DNA from: Streptomyces sp. JHA26
GTDB lineage: Bacteria; Actinomycetota; Actinomycetes; Streptomycetales; Streptomycetaceae
Reading direction: 5' to 3'
DNA length: 57,839 nt
Assembly: GCF_002005565.1 (NCBI RefSeq)
Contig: NZ_BDJC01000047.1
Span: forward strand, 1 to 57,839
Shown here: in pieces, positions 16,766 through 24,532 of the stretch
Layout: each line of letters starts with the position of its first letter
Position numbering within the stretch: position 1 is the stretch's first letter
The notes under the pieces: model-generated
What the model was told of the DNA's origin: nothing
Databases searched by the model: none
Seen by the model: only the letters and a program-made list of their open reading frames with translations
Made by a program: the position numbers and the translations under genes

Positions 16766-17506
16766 GTGCTCGACTACGACCAGGAAGCGGAACGCTACGA
16801 CGCCCTGCGCGGCGGCGAACCCCGTGCCGAAGCCGCCGCACGGGCCGTCCTGAGCCTCGTGCCCCCTCGGGCGCGCGGCCTGCTGGACGTCGCCTGCGGC
16901 ACCGGCATCGTCACCGGCCGGCTCGCGGCCGCGCGGGAGGGGCTGCGCGTGACCGGCGTCGACCTCGCCCCCGCCATGGCCCGCCGCGCCGCCGCCCGGC
17001 TCCCCGGCGCCGTCGTGCTGGCCGACAGCCGCCGACTTCCCTTCCGGGACGGCGAGTTCGACGCCGTGAGCAGCGTGTGGCTGCTGCACCTGGCCGGCGG
17101 CGTCGAGGACGCGCGCGCCATCGTCGGCGAGTGCGCCCGCGTGCTGCGGCCCGGCGGGGTGTACGTCACGACCGTCGACAAGGGGGCCGCGCACAACGTG
17201 GGCAGCGACATCGACGCCGTGCTCGCCGAGCGGCCGCCCAGCACCGCCCACGACGCCGCCGAGGCGGTCGAGTCGTACGCCCGCGCCCACGGCCTGGCAC
17301 CGGTCGGCGAGGCCCGCTTCACCGGCCACGGCCAGGGCCGCAGCCCCCGGCGCACCATCGCCGACCTGCGGCGCGGCTGGTTCGTCACGCTGCCGCCGGG
17401 CGGGGAACTCGCCGAGCGCTTCGCCGAGCGCCTCGCGGCCCTGCCCGACCAGGACCGGCCCCGGCCCGATCCGGTCTTCACCCTCCGCGCGTTCGCGAAA
17501 CCGTAG
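16766..17506 (+). CDS. Class I SAM-dependent methyltransferase
   Basis: 246 residues from a GTG. Motif I is LLDVACGTGIVTGRLAA, motif II VTGVDLAPAMA, motif III region FRDGEFDAVSSVWLLHL and post-III LRPGGVYVTTVD. It looks like a generic small-molecule methyltransferase of the Methyltransf_11 type. It is expressed from the same message as the pterin dehydratase. A GxGQG-like stretch (TGHGQGRSPRRT) in the C-terminal part is not diagnostic. The substrate is unknown. Confidence 0.9.
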   Translation: MLDYDQEAERYDALRGGEPRAEAAARAVLSLVPPRARGLLDVACGTGIVTGRLAAAREGLRVTGVDLAPAMARRAAARLPGAVVLADSRRLPFRDGEFDAVSSVWLLHLAGGVEDARAIVGECARVLRPGGVYVTTVDKGAAHNVGSDIDAVLAERPPSTAHDAAEAVESYARAHGLAPVGEARFTGHGQGRSPRRTIADLRRGWFVTLPPGGELAERFAERLAALPDQDRPRPDPVFTLRAFAKP

Positions 17507-17541
17507 CCGGAGGGCGGCAACCCCGCTGTCCCCGGCGGCGA

Positions 17542-17571
17542 CTGGGGGACGGAAAACCGTCCGTCCCCCAG
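17542..17571 (+). terminator. Strong hairpin abutting the Shine-Dalgarno of the lyase gene
   Basis: CTGGGGGACGGA (17542-17553) pairs perfectly with TCCGTCCCCCAG (17560-17571). The distal arm touches the AGGAGG (17570-17575) used by the gene starting at 17584. It may terminate the upstream operon or control translation of the lyase. Confidence 0.6.
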
Positions 17572-17583
17572 GAGGTCCGCCCC

Positions 17584-19458
17584 GTGAGCCACCCCCACAA
17601 GCACCGCAGACGCCCCCTCGCCCTGGCCGCGGCCCTCGCCGCCGCCGGACTCCTCGGCACCGGCCTGACGACCCTCACCACCGACACCGCGCAGGCCGCC
17701 ACCGCCCGGCAGGCCGAGGCCCTGGACCGGGGCGTGGTCAGCGTCCACACCGCCGACGGCAACCTGGTCGGCTGGCGCTGGCTCGGCACCGACCCGGACG
17801 ACGTCGCCTTCAACGTCTACCGGGCCGGCACGAAGGTCAACTCCTCGCCCGTCACCGGCTCCACCACCTACTTCCACGCCGGCGCCCCCGCCCAGGCCGA
17901 CTACACGGTCCGCGCCGTGGTGAACGGCGTCGAACAGGGCGACTCGGTCCACGCGATCCAGTTCCGGGCCGGCTACAAGGACGTCCCCGTCAGCCCGCCG
18001 GCCGGCGGCACGACCCCCGACGGCGTCTCCTACACCTACGAGGCCAACGACGCCTCCGTCGGCGACCTCGACGGCGACGGCGCCCTCGACATCGTCCTCA
18101 AGTGGCAGCCCACCAACGCCAAGGACAACTCCCAGGCCGGCTACACCGGCAACACGATCGTCGACGGCGTCAGGCTCGACGGCACACGCCTGTGGCGCGT
18201 CGACCTGGGCCGCAACATCCGCTCCGGCGCCCACTACACGCAGTTCCAGGTGTACGACTACGACGGCGACGGCAGGGCCGAGGTCGCCATGAAGACCGCC
18301 GACGGAACGAAGGACGGCACCGGCGCGGTCATCGGCAGCTCCTCGGCGGACCACCGCAACTCCTCCGGCTACGTCCTGTCCGGCCCCGAGTACCTGACGA
18401 TGTTCGACGGGCGGACCGGCAAGGCCATGGGCACCGTCGACTACGTCCCCGCCCGGGGCACCGTCTCCTCCTGGGGCGACTCCTACGGCAACCGCGTCGA
18501 CCGCTTCCTGGCGGGCACGGCGTACCTGGACGGCTCCCGGCCCTCCCTGATCATGGCCCGCGGCTACTACACGCGCACGGTCGTCGCCGCCTGGGACTGG
18601 CGCGGCGGGTCCTTCACCCGCCGCTGGACCTTCGACACCAACTCCTCGACCAACAGCGGCAAGGGCTACGACGGGCAGGGCAACCACCAGCTGTCCGTCG
18701 CGGACGTCGACGGCGACGGCAAGGACGAGATCGTCTACGGCGCCATGGCCGTCGACGACGACGGCGGCGCCCTGTGGACCACGCGCAACGGCCACGGCGA
18801 CGCCATGCACGTCGGTGACCTGGATCCGTCCCGCCCCGGCCTGGAGGAGTTCAAGGTCGACGAGGACGGATCGAAGCCCTCGTCCTGGATGGCGGACGCG
18901 CGCACGGGGCAGGTCGTCTGGTCCACTCCCGCGGGCGGCGACAACGGCCGGGGCGTCTCGGCCGACATCTGGTCCGGCAGCGCGGGCGCCGAGTCCTGGT
19001 CGTCCGCCGAGAGCGGCATCCGCAACCCCAAGGGCACGGTGGTGAACGGCCGCAAGCCCTCCAGCACCAACTTCCTGTCCTGGTGGGACGGCGACCCCGT
19101 CCGCGAACTCCTCGACGGCACCCGCATCGACAAGTACGGCACCTCCGGTGACACCCGCCTGCTCACCGGCTCCGGCGTCGCGTCGAACAACGGCACCAAG
19201 GCCACGCCGGTCCTCTCCGGCGACATCCTCGGCGACTGGCGCGAGGAGGTCGTCTGGCGGACCAGCGACAACAAGGCCCTGCGCATCTACTCCACGCCGT
19301 ACGACACAGACACCCGCATCACGACGCTGCTCCACGACACCCAGTACCGCACGGCTCTGGCCTGGCAGAACACCGCCTACAACCAGCCGCCCCACCCGAG
19401 CTTCTTCATCGGCGCCGGGATGGCGAGGGCACCGAGGCCGGCGGTGTTCACCCCCTGA
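17584..19458 (+). CDS. Secreted rhamnogalacturonan lyase, polysaccharide lyase family 11
   Basis: 624 residues starting at a GTG right after AGGAGG. A signal peptide of about 38 residues (LALAAALAAAGLLGTGL, then AQA) precedes an Ig-like N-terminal strand domain and the eight-bladed propeller of PL11. The propeller shows repeated calcium-binding loops (DLDGDGALDIV, DYDGDGRAEVAMK, DVDGDGKDEIVYG, DILGDWREEVVW) and the conserved KTADGT and GNRVDRFLAG. It cleaves the rhamnose-galacturonic acid backbone of pectin outside the cell. There is no carbohydrate-binding module. It sits just before a cellulase pair, making the area a plant cell wall degradation patch. Confidence 0.95.
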   Translation: MSHPHKHRRRPLALAAALAAAGLLGTGLTTLTTDTAQAATARQAEALDRGVVSVHTADGNLVGWRWLGTDPDDVAFNVYRAGTKVNSSPVTGSTTYFHAGAPAQADYTVRAVVNGVEQGDSVHAIQFRAGYKDVPVSPPAGGTTPDGVSYTYEANDASVGDLDGDGALDIVLKWQPTNAKDNSQAGYTGNTIVDGVRLDGTRLWRVDLGRNIRSGAHYTQFQVYDYDGDGRAEVAMKTADGTKDGTGAVIGSSSADHRNSSGYVLSGPEYLTMFDGRTGKAMGTVDYVPARGTVSSWGDSYGNRVDRFLAGTAYLDGSRPSLIMARGYYTRTVVAAWDWRGGSFTRRWTFDTNSSTNSGKGYDGQGNHQLSVADVDGDGKDEIVYGAMAVDDDGGALWTTRNGHGDAMHVGDLDPSRPGLEEFKVDEDGSKPSSWMADARTGQVVWSTPAGGDNGRGVSADIWSGSAGAESWSSAESGIRNPKGTVVNGRKPSSTNFLSWWDGDPVRELLDGTRIDKYGTSGDTRLLTGSGVASNNGTKATPVLSGDILGDWREEVVWRTSDNKALRIYSTPYDTDTRITTLLHDTQYRTALAWQNTAYNQPPHPSFFIGAGMARAPRPAVFTP

Positions 19459-19759
19459 CCCCGGGCGCCCCGGTCACGCGGCCGGGGCGCTCCCGATCCC
19501 GAACCGATGGGCTCCGACGGGCCAGGCCCCCGCGGCGACGTGCGGCGATGGCATCCCGTTTCCGCACCTCCCGGGGGACCATGACGGACAGCGCTCCCGG
19601 CCGGCCCGCCACTTTGCCCGCCCCTGCCGAGCCGCCCGTCGCGCGGGGGAAGGGACCCGGCCCGCCCGCCGCCGGGCTCCTCGGCCCGGCCGTCCGCTGC
19701 CCGGCCACCGTCCGCACCGCCGCCGTCGACGCGTGGCTCCCCCTGCTTCGAAGCACGTC
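19459..19759. other. Convergent intergenic region
   Basis: This 301-nt stretch lies between the converging PL11 and VOC genes. It holds the terminator hairpin at 19465-19490. A short frame beginning with ATG at 19548 runs 81 codons into the VOC gene, but has no ribosome binding site or recognisable protein pattern. I see no gene in it. Confidence 0.6.
19465..19490 (+). terminator. Stem-loop terminator after the PL11 gene
   Basis: GCGCCCCGG (19465-19473) pairs with CCGGGGCGC (19482-19490), starting 7 nt after the lyase stop codon. Confidence 0.65.
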
Positions 19760-20173
19760 CTACCGGTCGCGCTCGGGCCAGATGAGGCCCTGATCGGTCC
19801 AGATGACACCCTTGTTGCGGCAGAGGCAGAAGGGGTGGCCGACGGGGTCGGTGTAGACGCGGAAGCCGTAGCCGTCGGGGTCGGCGCAGTCCCGCTGCAG
19901 GGTCGCGCCGAGGGCCAGGACGCGGTGCTGTTCGGCCTCGATGTCGTCGACCTCGAAGTCGAGGTGGAACTGCTTGGGGTGCTCGTTGTCGGGCCACTGC
20001 GGGGCGCGGTAGTCCTCCACCCGGATGAAGGCCAGCTCGATCTCGCCGAACCGGATACCGGCCCAGTTCTCGTCGCTGCCCTCCTTGACCGGCAGCCCCG
20101 ACACCTCGGAGTAGAAGGCTGCCAGTGTCATCGTGTCCGGGCAGTCGATGATGAAGTCGGTCAGGCGTAGCAT
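19760..20173 (-). CDS. VOC-family (glyoxalase-like) protein
   Basis: 137 residues, a typical single-chain VOC protein with two beta-alpha-beta-beta-beta modules: LTDFIIDCPDTMTLAAFYSE, then HPKQFHLDFEVDDIEAEQHR and YGFRVYTDPVGHPFCLCRN. Family metal ligands are plausibly the His in QFHLDF and the terminal Glu/Asp positions. The CPDTMTLAAFYSEVSGL start is typical of the actinobacterial glyoxalase/fosfomycin-resistance-like group, but no specific substrate can be claimed. It is a single gene, convergent with the PL11 gene. Confidence 0.9.
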   Translation of the reverse strand: MLRLTDFIIDCPDTMTLAAFYSEVSGLPVKEGSDENWAGIRFGEIELAFIRVEDYRAPQWPDNEHPKQFHLDFEVDDIEAEQHRVLALGATLQRDCADPDGYGFRVYTDPVGHPFCLCRNKGVIWTDQGLIWPERDR

Positions 20174-20335
20174 CCCGCGATCTTGCCACGGGACCGAACG
20201 GGCCGGACCCCGGGTCGGGCCCCGGGGCATCGACCGCACCGCGCCACCGACACGGTTTCGTCACGGGATCTTCACCCCGGGTGTTTCCGGGAGATGATGT
20301 GCCACGCAACCGCATCCGCCCCGGGGGGAAGAACC

Positions 20336-21010
20336 TTGAGTAACCACATCACGCCGCCGCCCGTGCCGCCCTACTGGCCGCCGGCGCCCCCGCAGCCCCC
20401 GAAGCGGAATCACACCGCGCTCGTCGCGGTCGCCGCCGCCGTGGTCGCCGCCGCGGTCGCGGTCGCGGTCACCGTCGGTGTCACCGGCGACGACGAGGCG
20501 AAGCCGGCGCCCACGGTCACCGTGACCGAGACCGTGGAGGCCGGGGCCGACGGAGACGCCGGGGACGCCGCCGCGGCCGACGAGGAGACCGAACCCGCCC
20601 CCGAGGCGTCCGACGACGGGGTGTACGCCCTCGGCGACACCGCCACCTACGCCAACGACATCCGGGTCGGCCTCTCCGGTTTCAAGCGGGCGGTGTCCAC
20701 CGACACCGCCATGCCCGAGAGCACGCCGTACGTGAGGTTCACCGTCAAGGTCGACAACGGCGGCAGCGAGACGCTCGACGCCACCGCGCTCACCGTCAAC
20801 TGCTCCTACGGCAAGGACGGCCACAGCAGCGAGGCCGTCTTCGACAGCGCCACGGGCCTGAACGGCGGCCCCGAGACGCAGCTCCTCGCCGGACGGTCGA
20901 TCAACGTGCCGTGGGGCTGCGAACTCCCCAAGGGCGAGAAGCTCGTCCAGGTCGAGGTCGTTCCGGACTACGAATCGGACCCCGCCATCTTCACGGGCGA
21001 GATCAAGTAA
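20336..21010 (+). CDS. Membrane-anchored DUF4352-type protein
   Basis: 224 residues from a TTG start with GGGGGGAAG just upstream; no in-frame ATG has a better site. A proline-rich cytoplasmic head (PPPVPPYWPPAPPQPPK) is followed by one hydrophobic segment (TALVAVAAAVVAAAVAVAV), an acidic linker, and an extracytoplasmic beta-domain with DDGVYALGDTATYANDIRVGL, VRFTVKVDNGGSETLDATAL and CSYGKDG...PWGCELP. Two cysteines may form a disulphide. DUF4352 proteins are immunoprotective-like surface lipoproteins or anchors of unknown function. The TAA stop is unusual in this GC-rich setting. A strong terminator follows. Confidence 0.82.
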   Translation: MSNHITPPPVPPYWPPAPPQPPKRNHTALVAVAAAVVAAAVAVAVTVGVTGDDEAKPAPTVTVTETVEAGADGDAGDAAAADEETEPAPEASDDGVYALGDTATYANDIRVGLSGFKRAVSTDTAMPESTPYVRFTVKVDNGGSETLDATALTVNCSYGKDGHSSEAVFDSATGLNGGPETQLLAGRSINVPWGCELPKGEKLVQVEVVPDYESDPAIFTGEIK

Positions 21011-21026
21011 CACGCCTTCGGCGGAA

Positions 21027-21058
21027 GGCTGCGGGCCGGACACACCCGGCCCGCAGCC
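21027..21058. terminator. Bidirectional stem-loop terminator
   Basis: GGCTGCGGGCCGG (21027-21039) pairs perfectly with CCGGCCCGCAGCC (21046-21058) around a 6-nt loop. It lies between the converging DUF4352 and GH48 genes. Confidence 0.8.
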
Positions 21059-21094
21059 GGAGAACCGCTCCGTCCGCGGTGCGCCTCGCGGGGA

Positions 21095-24016
21095 CTACTC
21101 GAGCAGCTCCGCGTACGCGCCCATGGCGAGGGCGATGTCCGCCTGCGCCCAGAAGCGGTGGTACGTGAACGTGGGCGCGGCACCGCCCGCGAGATAGCTC
21201 TCGATCTTCGACCAGGCGGGGTCGTCCTGGTAGAAGGAGCGGATCGAGGCGAAGGTCGACGACGAGTCGATCGTGTCGCCGTTCGGCATGGTGCCGCTCC
21301 AGCCGCCGGGGACGGAAACCGCGTCGTCGAAGCGGTTGTAGTCGGCGCGGGTCTCCGGGACGGCGATGCCGAGCGCGTCCTGGTCGTTCTCCCACATGCC
21401 GTCCAGCAGCGCCTTGGCGGTGGCGGCCGCCTCGGTGTCGCCCGAGCGGTCGGCGTAGTACGTCAGGGTCTTGGCGTACGCCGCCGCCACACCGACGTCG
21501 TTCGTGTAGTCGGCGACCGTGACGTGCAGGCCCGCGTTGGCGCCCGGGGACGCGGCGTTCCAGGTGTCGGGCTTGCCCGACCACTGCAGCGTCGACGGGA
21601 TCCGGAAGCTGCCGTCCGGGTTGACCGTCGTCTCCGACAGCGCCCAGTCCACCCACTTGTCCAGGACCGTCTTGGCGTCGGCGTCACCGGTCTGCTGGTA
21701 GTACTCGGCGACCCGCTCCATGGACCACGCCTGGAAGCCGAACCACTGGTTGGACGGCGGGTCGTGGTACACCGGCTTCTCGTCGTAGTACATGCCGTAG
21801 AAGGTCGGCGTACCGGCCGGCGGCGTCGCGTACCGGCCCGCCCAGCTGTTGGTCGCGCCGCCCGCGATGGCGCCCTCGTCGGACTGCAGCCAGCGGTAGA
21901 ACTCCAGCTGCCGGTCCAGGGACTTGGCCCAGTCCGCCGCGCCCGTCGCCGACTTGGGCTTCAGGTCGGCGTAGCTGCTCAGGGCGTAGGCGGCCAGCGG
22001 GTTCTGGTAGCCGCCGTGGGCGTGGCTGGAGCCGATGCGCCAGGCCCAGCCCGCCGAGGTGTCGGTGGCCCCGCCCCAGGCGTAGTACCAGGACAGCAGG
22101 TAGTGCGAGGAGTCCTTGCCGGTGCCGGCCGGGCAGCTCGCCGGGCCCACGCAGGTGCCGACCTTCTTGAAGTACTTGTCGTACATCGCGTAGCGCAGGT
22201 AGTCGCCCATCTTGGCCGCCTTGGCCACCGTTCCGGAGACCGCGGCGCCCTTGCCCTGCTGCTTGGCCCAGACGTCCGCCCAGTACGCGGCCTGCACGGC
22301 GCGCGCGTCGGCGTCCGGGGCGTTGGTGAACTTCCACTGCTTGGCGTAGGAGGAGTCACCGGTGAACAGGTCCAGGTAGCCGTTCCTCCCGCCGTACTTG
22401 AAGGCGTCGCAGGTCGGCTGCGGCACCGTCTCCCACACCGACTCCTGCGCGCCGCGCTGGAAGGTGTTGATGTACGACGGGCCGGTGTCGGAGGGGCCCG
22501 CCTCGCACTTGCCGGGCGAGTTGCCGTAGCCGTAGGTGTTGTCGACGTCCTGGAGCCAGTGCATGCCGTACACGTCGTCCGTGCCGTACGCCGACTTCAG
22601 CTCGGCGGCGATCGGGTCCGGGCCGACGGGCACGGTGCCGTCGAGCTTCGCCGGGTACTCCTCGGGCGTGTCCAGCTCGGGGGCGTACGTGGCCGGCTTG
22701 GACGCGTTGTAGAAGGAGCTGGTCGGCTGGTCGGCGTGCGTGGGGATCATGTACTTCTCCATGATTCCCCAGGCGTTGTTGAACTTGGACCAGTCACCGG
22801 TGACCTTGCCGTACATCGCCTGGAGCCACAGCAGGTAGCTGTACGCCTCGGACGTGGTCTCGTGCCCGTGGTCCGGTGCCTCGACGATCAGCGTCTCCAC
22901 CGAGTGGTACGGGATGCCCTCGGGGGAGAAGTAACCGCTCGCCGGATCGGTGATCTTGCCGTACAGCTCCAGGAAGCGGGCGTCGTAGTCCTTCGCCGCC
23001 GCCAGCTGCGTCACCGTCACCGAGGCCTTGCCGTGCCCCGGGGCCGTCGACTCGAAGACCGCCGAGCCGGTACCGGAGGCGTCGGCGGCCACGGTCACCT
23101 TCTGCGCGGTCTGCCAGTTCGACGGGGTGAAGGTGAGACGGGCCCCGCCGGTGACGGACAGGCCGGTGTTGCCGCTCACCCGCGCCGTCGTCACCGTCAC
23201 GTCCGCAGCCGGCTGCTTGGACAGCTTGACCTCGTACGTGGCCGACTCGCCCTGCTGGACCCCGAGTTGACTGGGCGTGGCGACCACGGCCGGTCCCGAG
23301 GCGACGGTGATGCCGACCGGGGTCGAGTCCGCGGAGGCGCCCTCGCTGTCGTAGGCCTTCGCCACCAGGGAATGACTGCCCACGGTCAAGCCGGAGGCCG
23401 AGTACGTGTAGGGCGCGCTGGTGTCCGTGCCCAGCAGGGTGGTGTCGTCGTAGAACTCCACCTTGGCTATGGTGGCGCCGTCCGCGGCGGCGGCCGTGGC
23501 CGCCAGGGGCACCGCCTCGCCCTGCGTGTACACGGCGCCCGCCTCCGGGCTGGTCAGCACGGCGATCGGCGGCTGGTGCGCGCCGGTGCACGGGGTGCCG
23601 TTGACCGCGAAACCCGTCGGTGCGGTGTTGGTGCCGCTGTAGGTGAACTGCCCGCCGGTGGAGACGGCGGCGCCGGCCGCGATCCGCGCGTTGTACGGGG
23701 CGTTCCTCACGGTGACCGTCCGGCCGGACTGGGACCAGCTGCCGTTCCAGCCGTTCGTCAGCTTCTGGTCACCCGTGTAGGAGTAGGTCAGCGTCCAGCC
23801 GTCGATGACGTCGGAACCGCGGTTGGTGAGGGTCAGATCGGCGGTGAAACCGGAGCCCCAGTCGTTGGTCCGGTAGTCGACGCTGCACTGGAGCGCCGCC
23901 GCCCGGGCGGGAGTCGCACCGGTGCCGACCATGGTGAGGGGAAGGGCGAGGGCCGCCGCCGCGGCCGTCCACAGGTGCCGTGTGCCACGGCGTCTGCGTC
24001 TGCGTAAGGGGTGCAT
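21095..24016 (-). CDS. Secreted GH48 exocellulase with CBM2; TTA codon at position 4
   Basis: 973 residues. After an Arg-rich signal peptide (cleavage near ARAA) comes CBM2 (CSVDYRTNDWGSGFTADLTL to about residue 145), an Ig-like module (SPEAGAVYTQGEAVPLAATA), a second beta-domain (about 235-345), and the GH48 catalytic domain. The general acid is the Glu in HETTSEAYSYLLWL. It is a processive, probably reducing-end cellobiohydrolase. AAGGAGG precedes the ATG. Codon 4 is TTA (24005-24007), so translation may require the bldA tRNA. A perfect CebR box lies 62 nt upstream. It works with the divergent GH6 enzyme on crystalline cellulose. Confidence 0.97.
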   Translation of the reverse strand: MHPLRRRRRRGTRHLWTAAAAALALPLTMVGTGATPARAAALQCSVDYRTNDWGSGFTADLTLTNRGSDVIDGWTLTYSYTGDQKLTNGWNGSWSQSGRTVTVRNAPYNARIAAGAAVSTGGQFTYSGTNTAPTGFAVNGTPCTGAHQPPIAVLTSPEAGAVYTQGEAVPLAATAAAADGATIAKVEFYDDTTLLGTDTSAPYTYSASGLTVGSHSLVAKAYDSEGASADSTPVGITVASGPAVVATPSQLGVQQGESATYEVKLSKQPAADVTVTTARVSGNTGLSVTGGARLTFTPSNWQTAQKVTVAADASGTGSAVFESTAPGHGKASVTVTQLAAAKDYDARFLELYGKITDPASGYFSPEGIPYHSVETLIVEAPDHGHETTSEAYSYLLWLQAMYGKVTGDWSKFNNAWGIMEKYMIPTHADQPTSSFYNASKPATYAPELDTPEEYPAKLDGTVPVGPDPIAAELKSAYGTDDVYGMHWLQDVDNTYGYGNSPGKCEAGPSDTGPSYINTFQRGAQESVWETVPQPTCDAFKYGGRNGYLDLFTGDSSYAKQWKFTNAPDADARAVQAAYWADVWAKQQGKGAAVSGTVAKAAKMGDYLRYAMYDKYFKKVGTCVGPASCPAGTGKDSSHYLLSWYYAWGGATDTSAGWAWRIGSSHAHGGYQNPLAAYALSSYADLKPKSATGAADWAKSLDRQLEFYRWLQSDEGAIAGGATNSWAGRYATPPAGTPTFYGMYYDEKPVYHDPPSNQWFGFQAWSMERVAEYYQQTGDADAKTVLDKWVDWALSETTVNPDGSFRIPSTLQWSGKPDTWNAASPGANAGLHVTVADYTNDVGVAAAYAKTLTYYADRSGDTEAAATAKALLDGMWENDQDALGIAVPETRADYNRFDDAVSVPGGWSGTMPNGDTIDSSSTFASIRSFYQDDPAWSKIESYLAGGAAPTFTYHRFWAQADIALAMGAYAELLE

Positions 24017-24078
24017 GGTGCTGGTTCCTCCTTGCGGCTCGAAGGGGAGTGGGGGAGGAGCAACAAGCTGTGAACCAG

Positions 24079-24092
24079 TGGGAGCGCTCCCA
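24079..24092. promoter_or_regulatory. CebR operator (perfect)
   Basis: TGGGAGCGCTCCCA is the exact palindromic binding site of CebR, the LacI-type cellobiose-responsive repressor of cellulase genes. It lies 62 nt upstream of the GH48 start. Confidence 0.92.
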
Positions 24093-24132
24093 TAGTGGGG
24101 AGGGGGCTCCGGGCGGTCAAGATGTGTGAAGA

Positions 24133-24148
24133 GTCGAAAAGATTCGAC
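24133..24148. promoter_or_regulatory. Inverted repeat between the two CebR boxes
   Basis: GTCGAA (24133-24138) and TTCGAC (24143-24148) are separated by AAGA. It lies centrally between the divergent promoters; the binding factor, if any, is unknown. Confidence 0.35.
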
Positions 24149-24222
24149 GGGCGGCGCGGACCGGAAAGTCGGTTACTCCTCTGTTCTTTGCCGTCACTTG
24201 GCGCTACCTTCGCTTGCACCAG

Positions 24223-24236
24223 TGGGAGCGGTTCCA
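24223..24236. promoter_or_regulatory. CebR operator (12 of 14 match)
   Basis: TGGGAGCGGTTCCA differs from the CebR palindrome at two positions in the right half. It is upstream of the GH6 gene, whose start is about 297 nt further on. Confidence 0.82.
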
Positions 24237-24532
24237 CCAGTCGACGCGTCCGTCACGGCGCGCCCGAACTGCAAGGAGTCGCTCGTGCGTCACCCCCCGC
24301 TCCACCTTCCGCGTTCAGGACTTGTCGCCACCGATGCGGCCGGTCCGACGCGTGATCGTCCGATGTACCGGTGCACAGCTCTCCCCGAGGGCTGCTCCTC
24401 CCTGCCCGCGGGCCGCTCCCGGCCTCCGGTCGCGGCGGCGCCCCCGTGCCGCCCGGCGGCGGCCCGCCCCCGGCGGGCAGGCGGCCCCGCACACCCCCAC
24501 CCGCACCCCGACGACAGAAGGAACCCCCACTC

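Larger units (their letters stand above)
24017..24532. other. Divergent regulatory region between the GH48 and GH6 cellulase genes
   Basis: This 516-nt gap contains two CebR boxes (24079-24092 and 24223-24236) 130 nt apart, with a less GC-rich segment between them that should hold both promoters. That segment also has GTCGAA-N4-TTCGAC (24133-24148). From the second box to the GH6 ATG there are about 296 nt with no gene, probably a long untranslated leader. Confidence 0.65.

Noticed and set aside
19548..19793. Possible 81-codon gene after the PL11 lyase
   Set aside because: No ribosome binding site, no recognisable pattern, and it overlaps the VOC gene.
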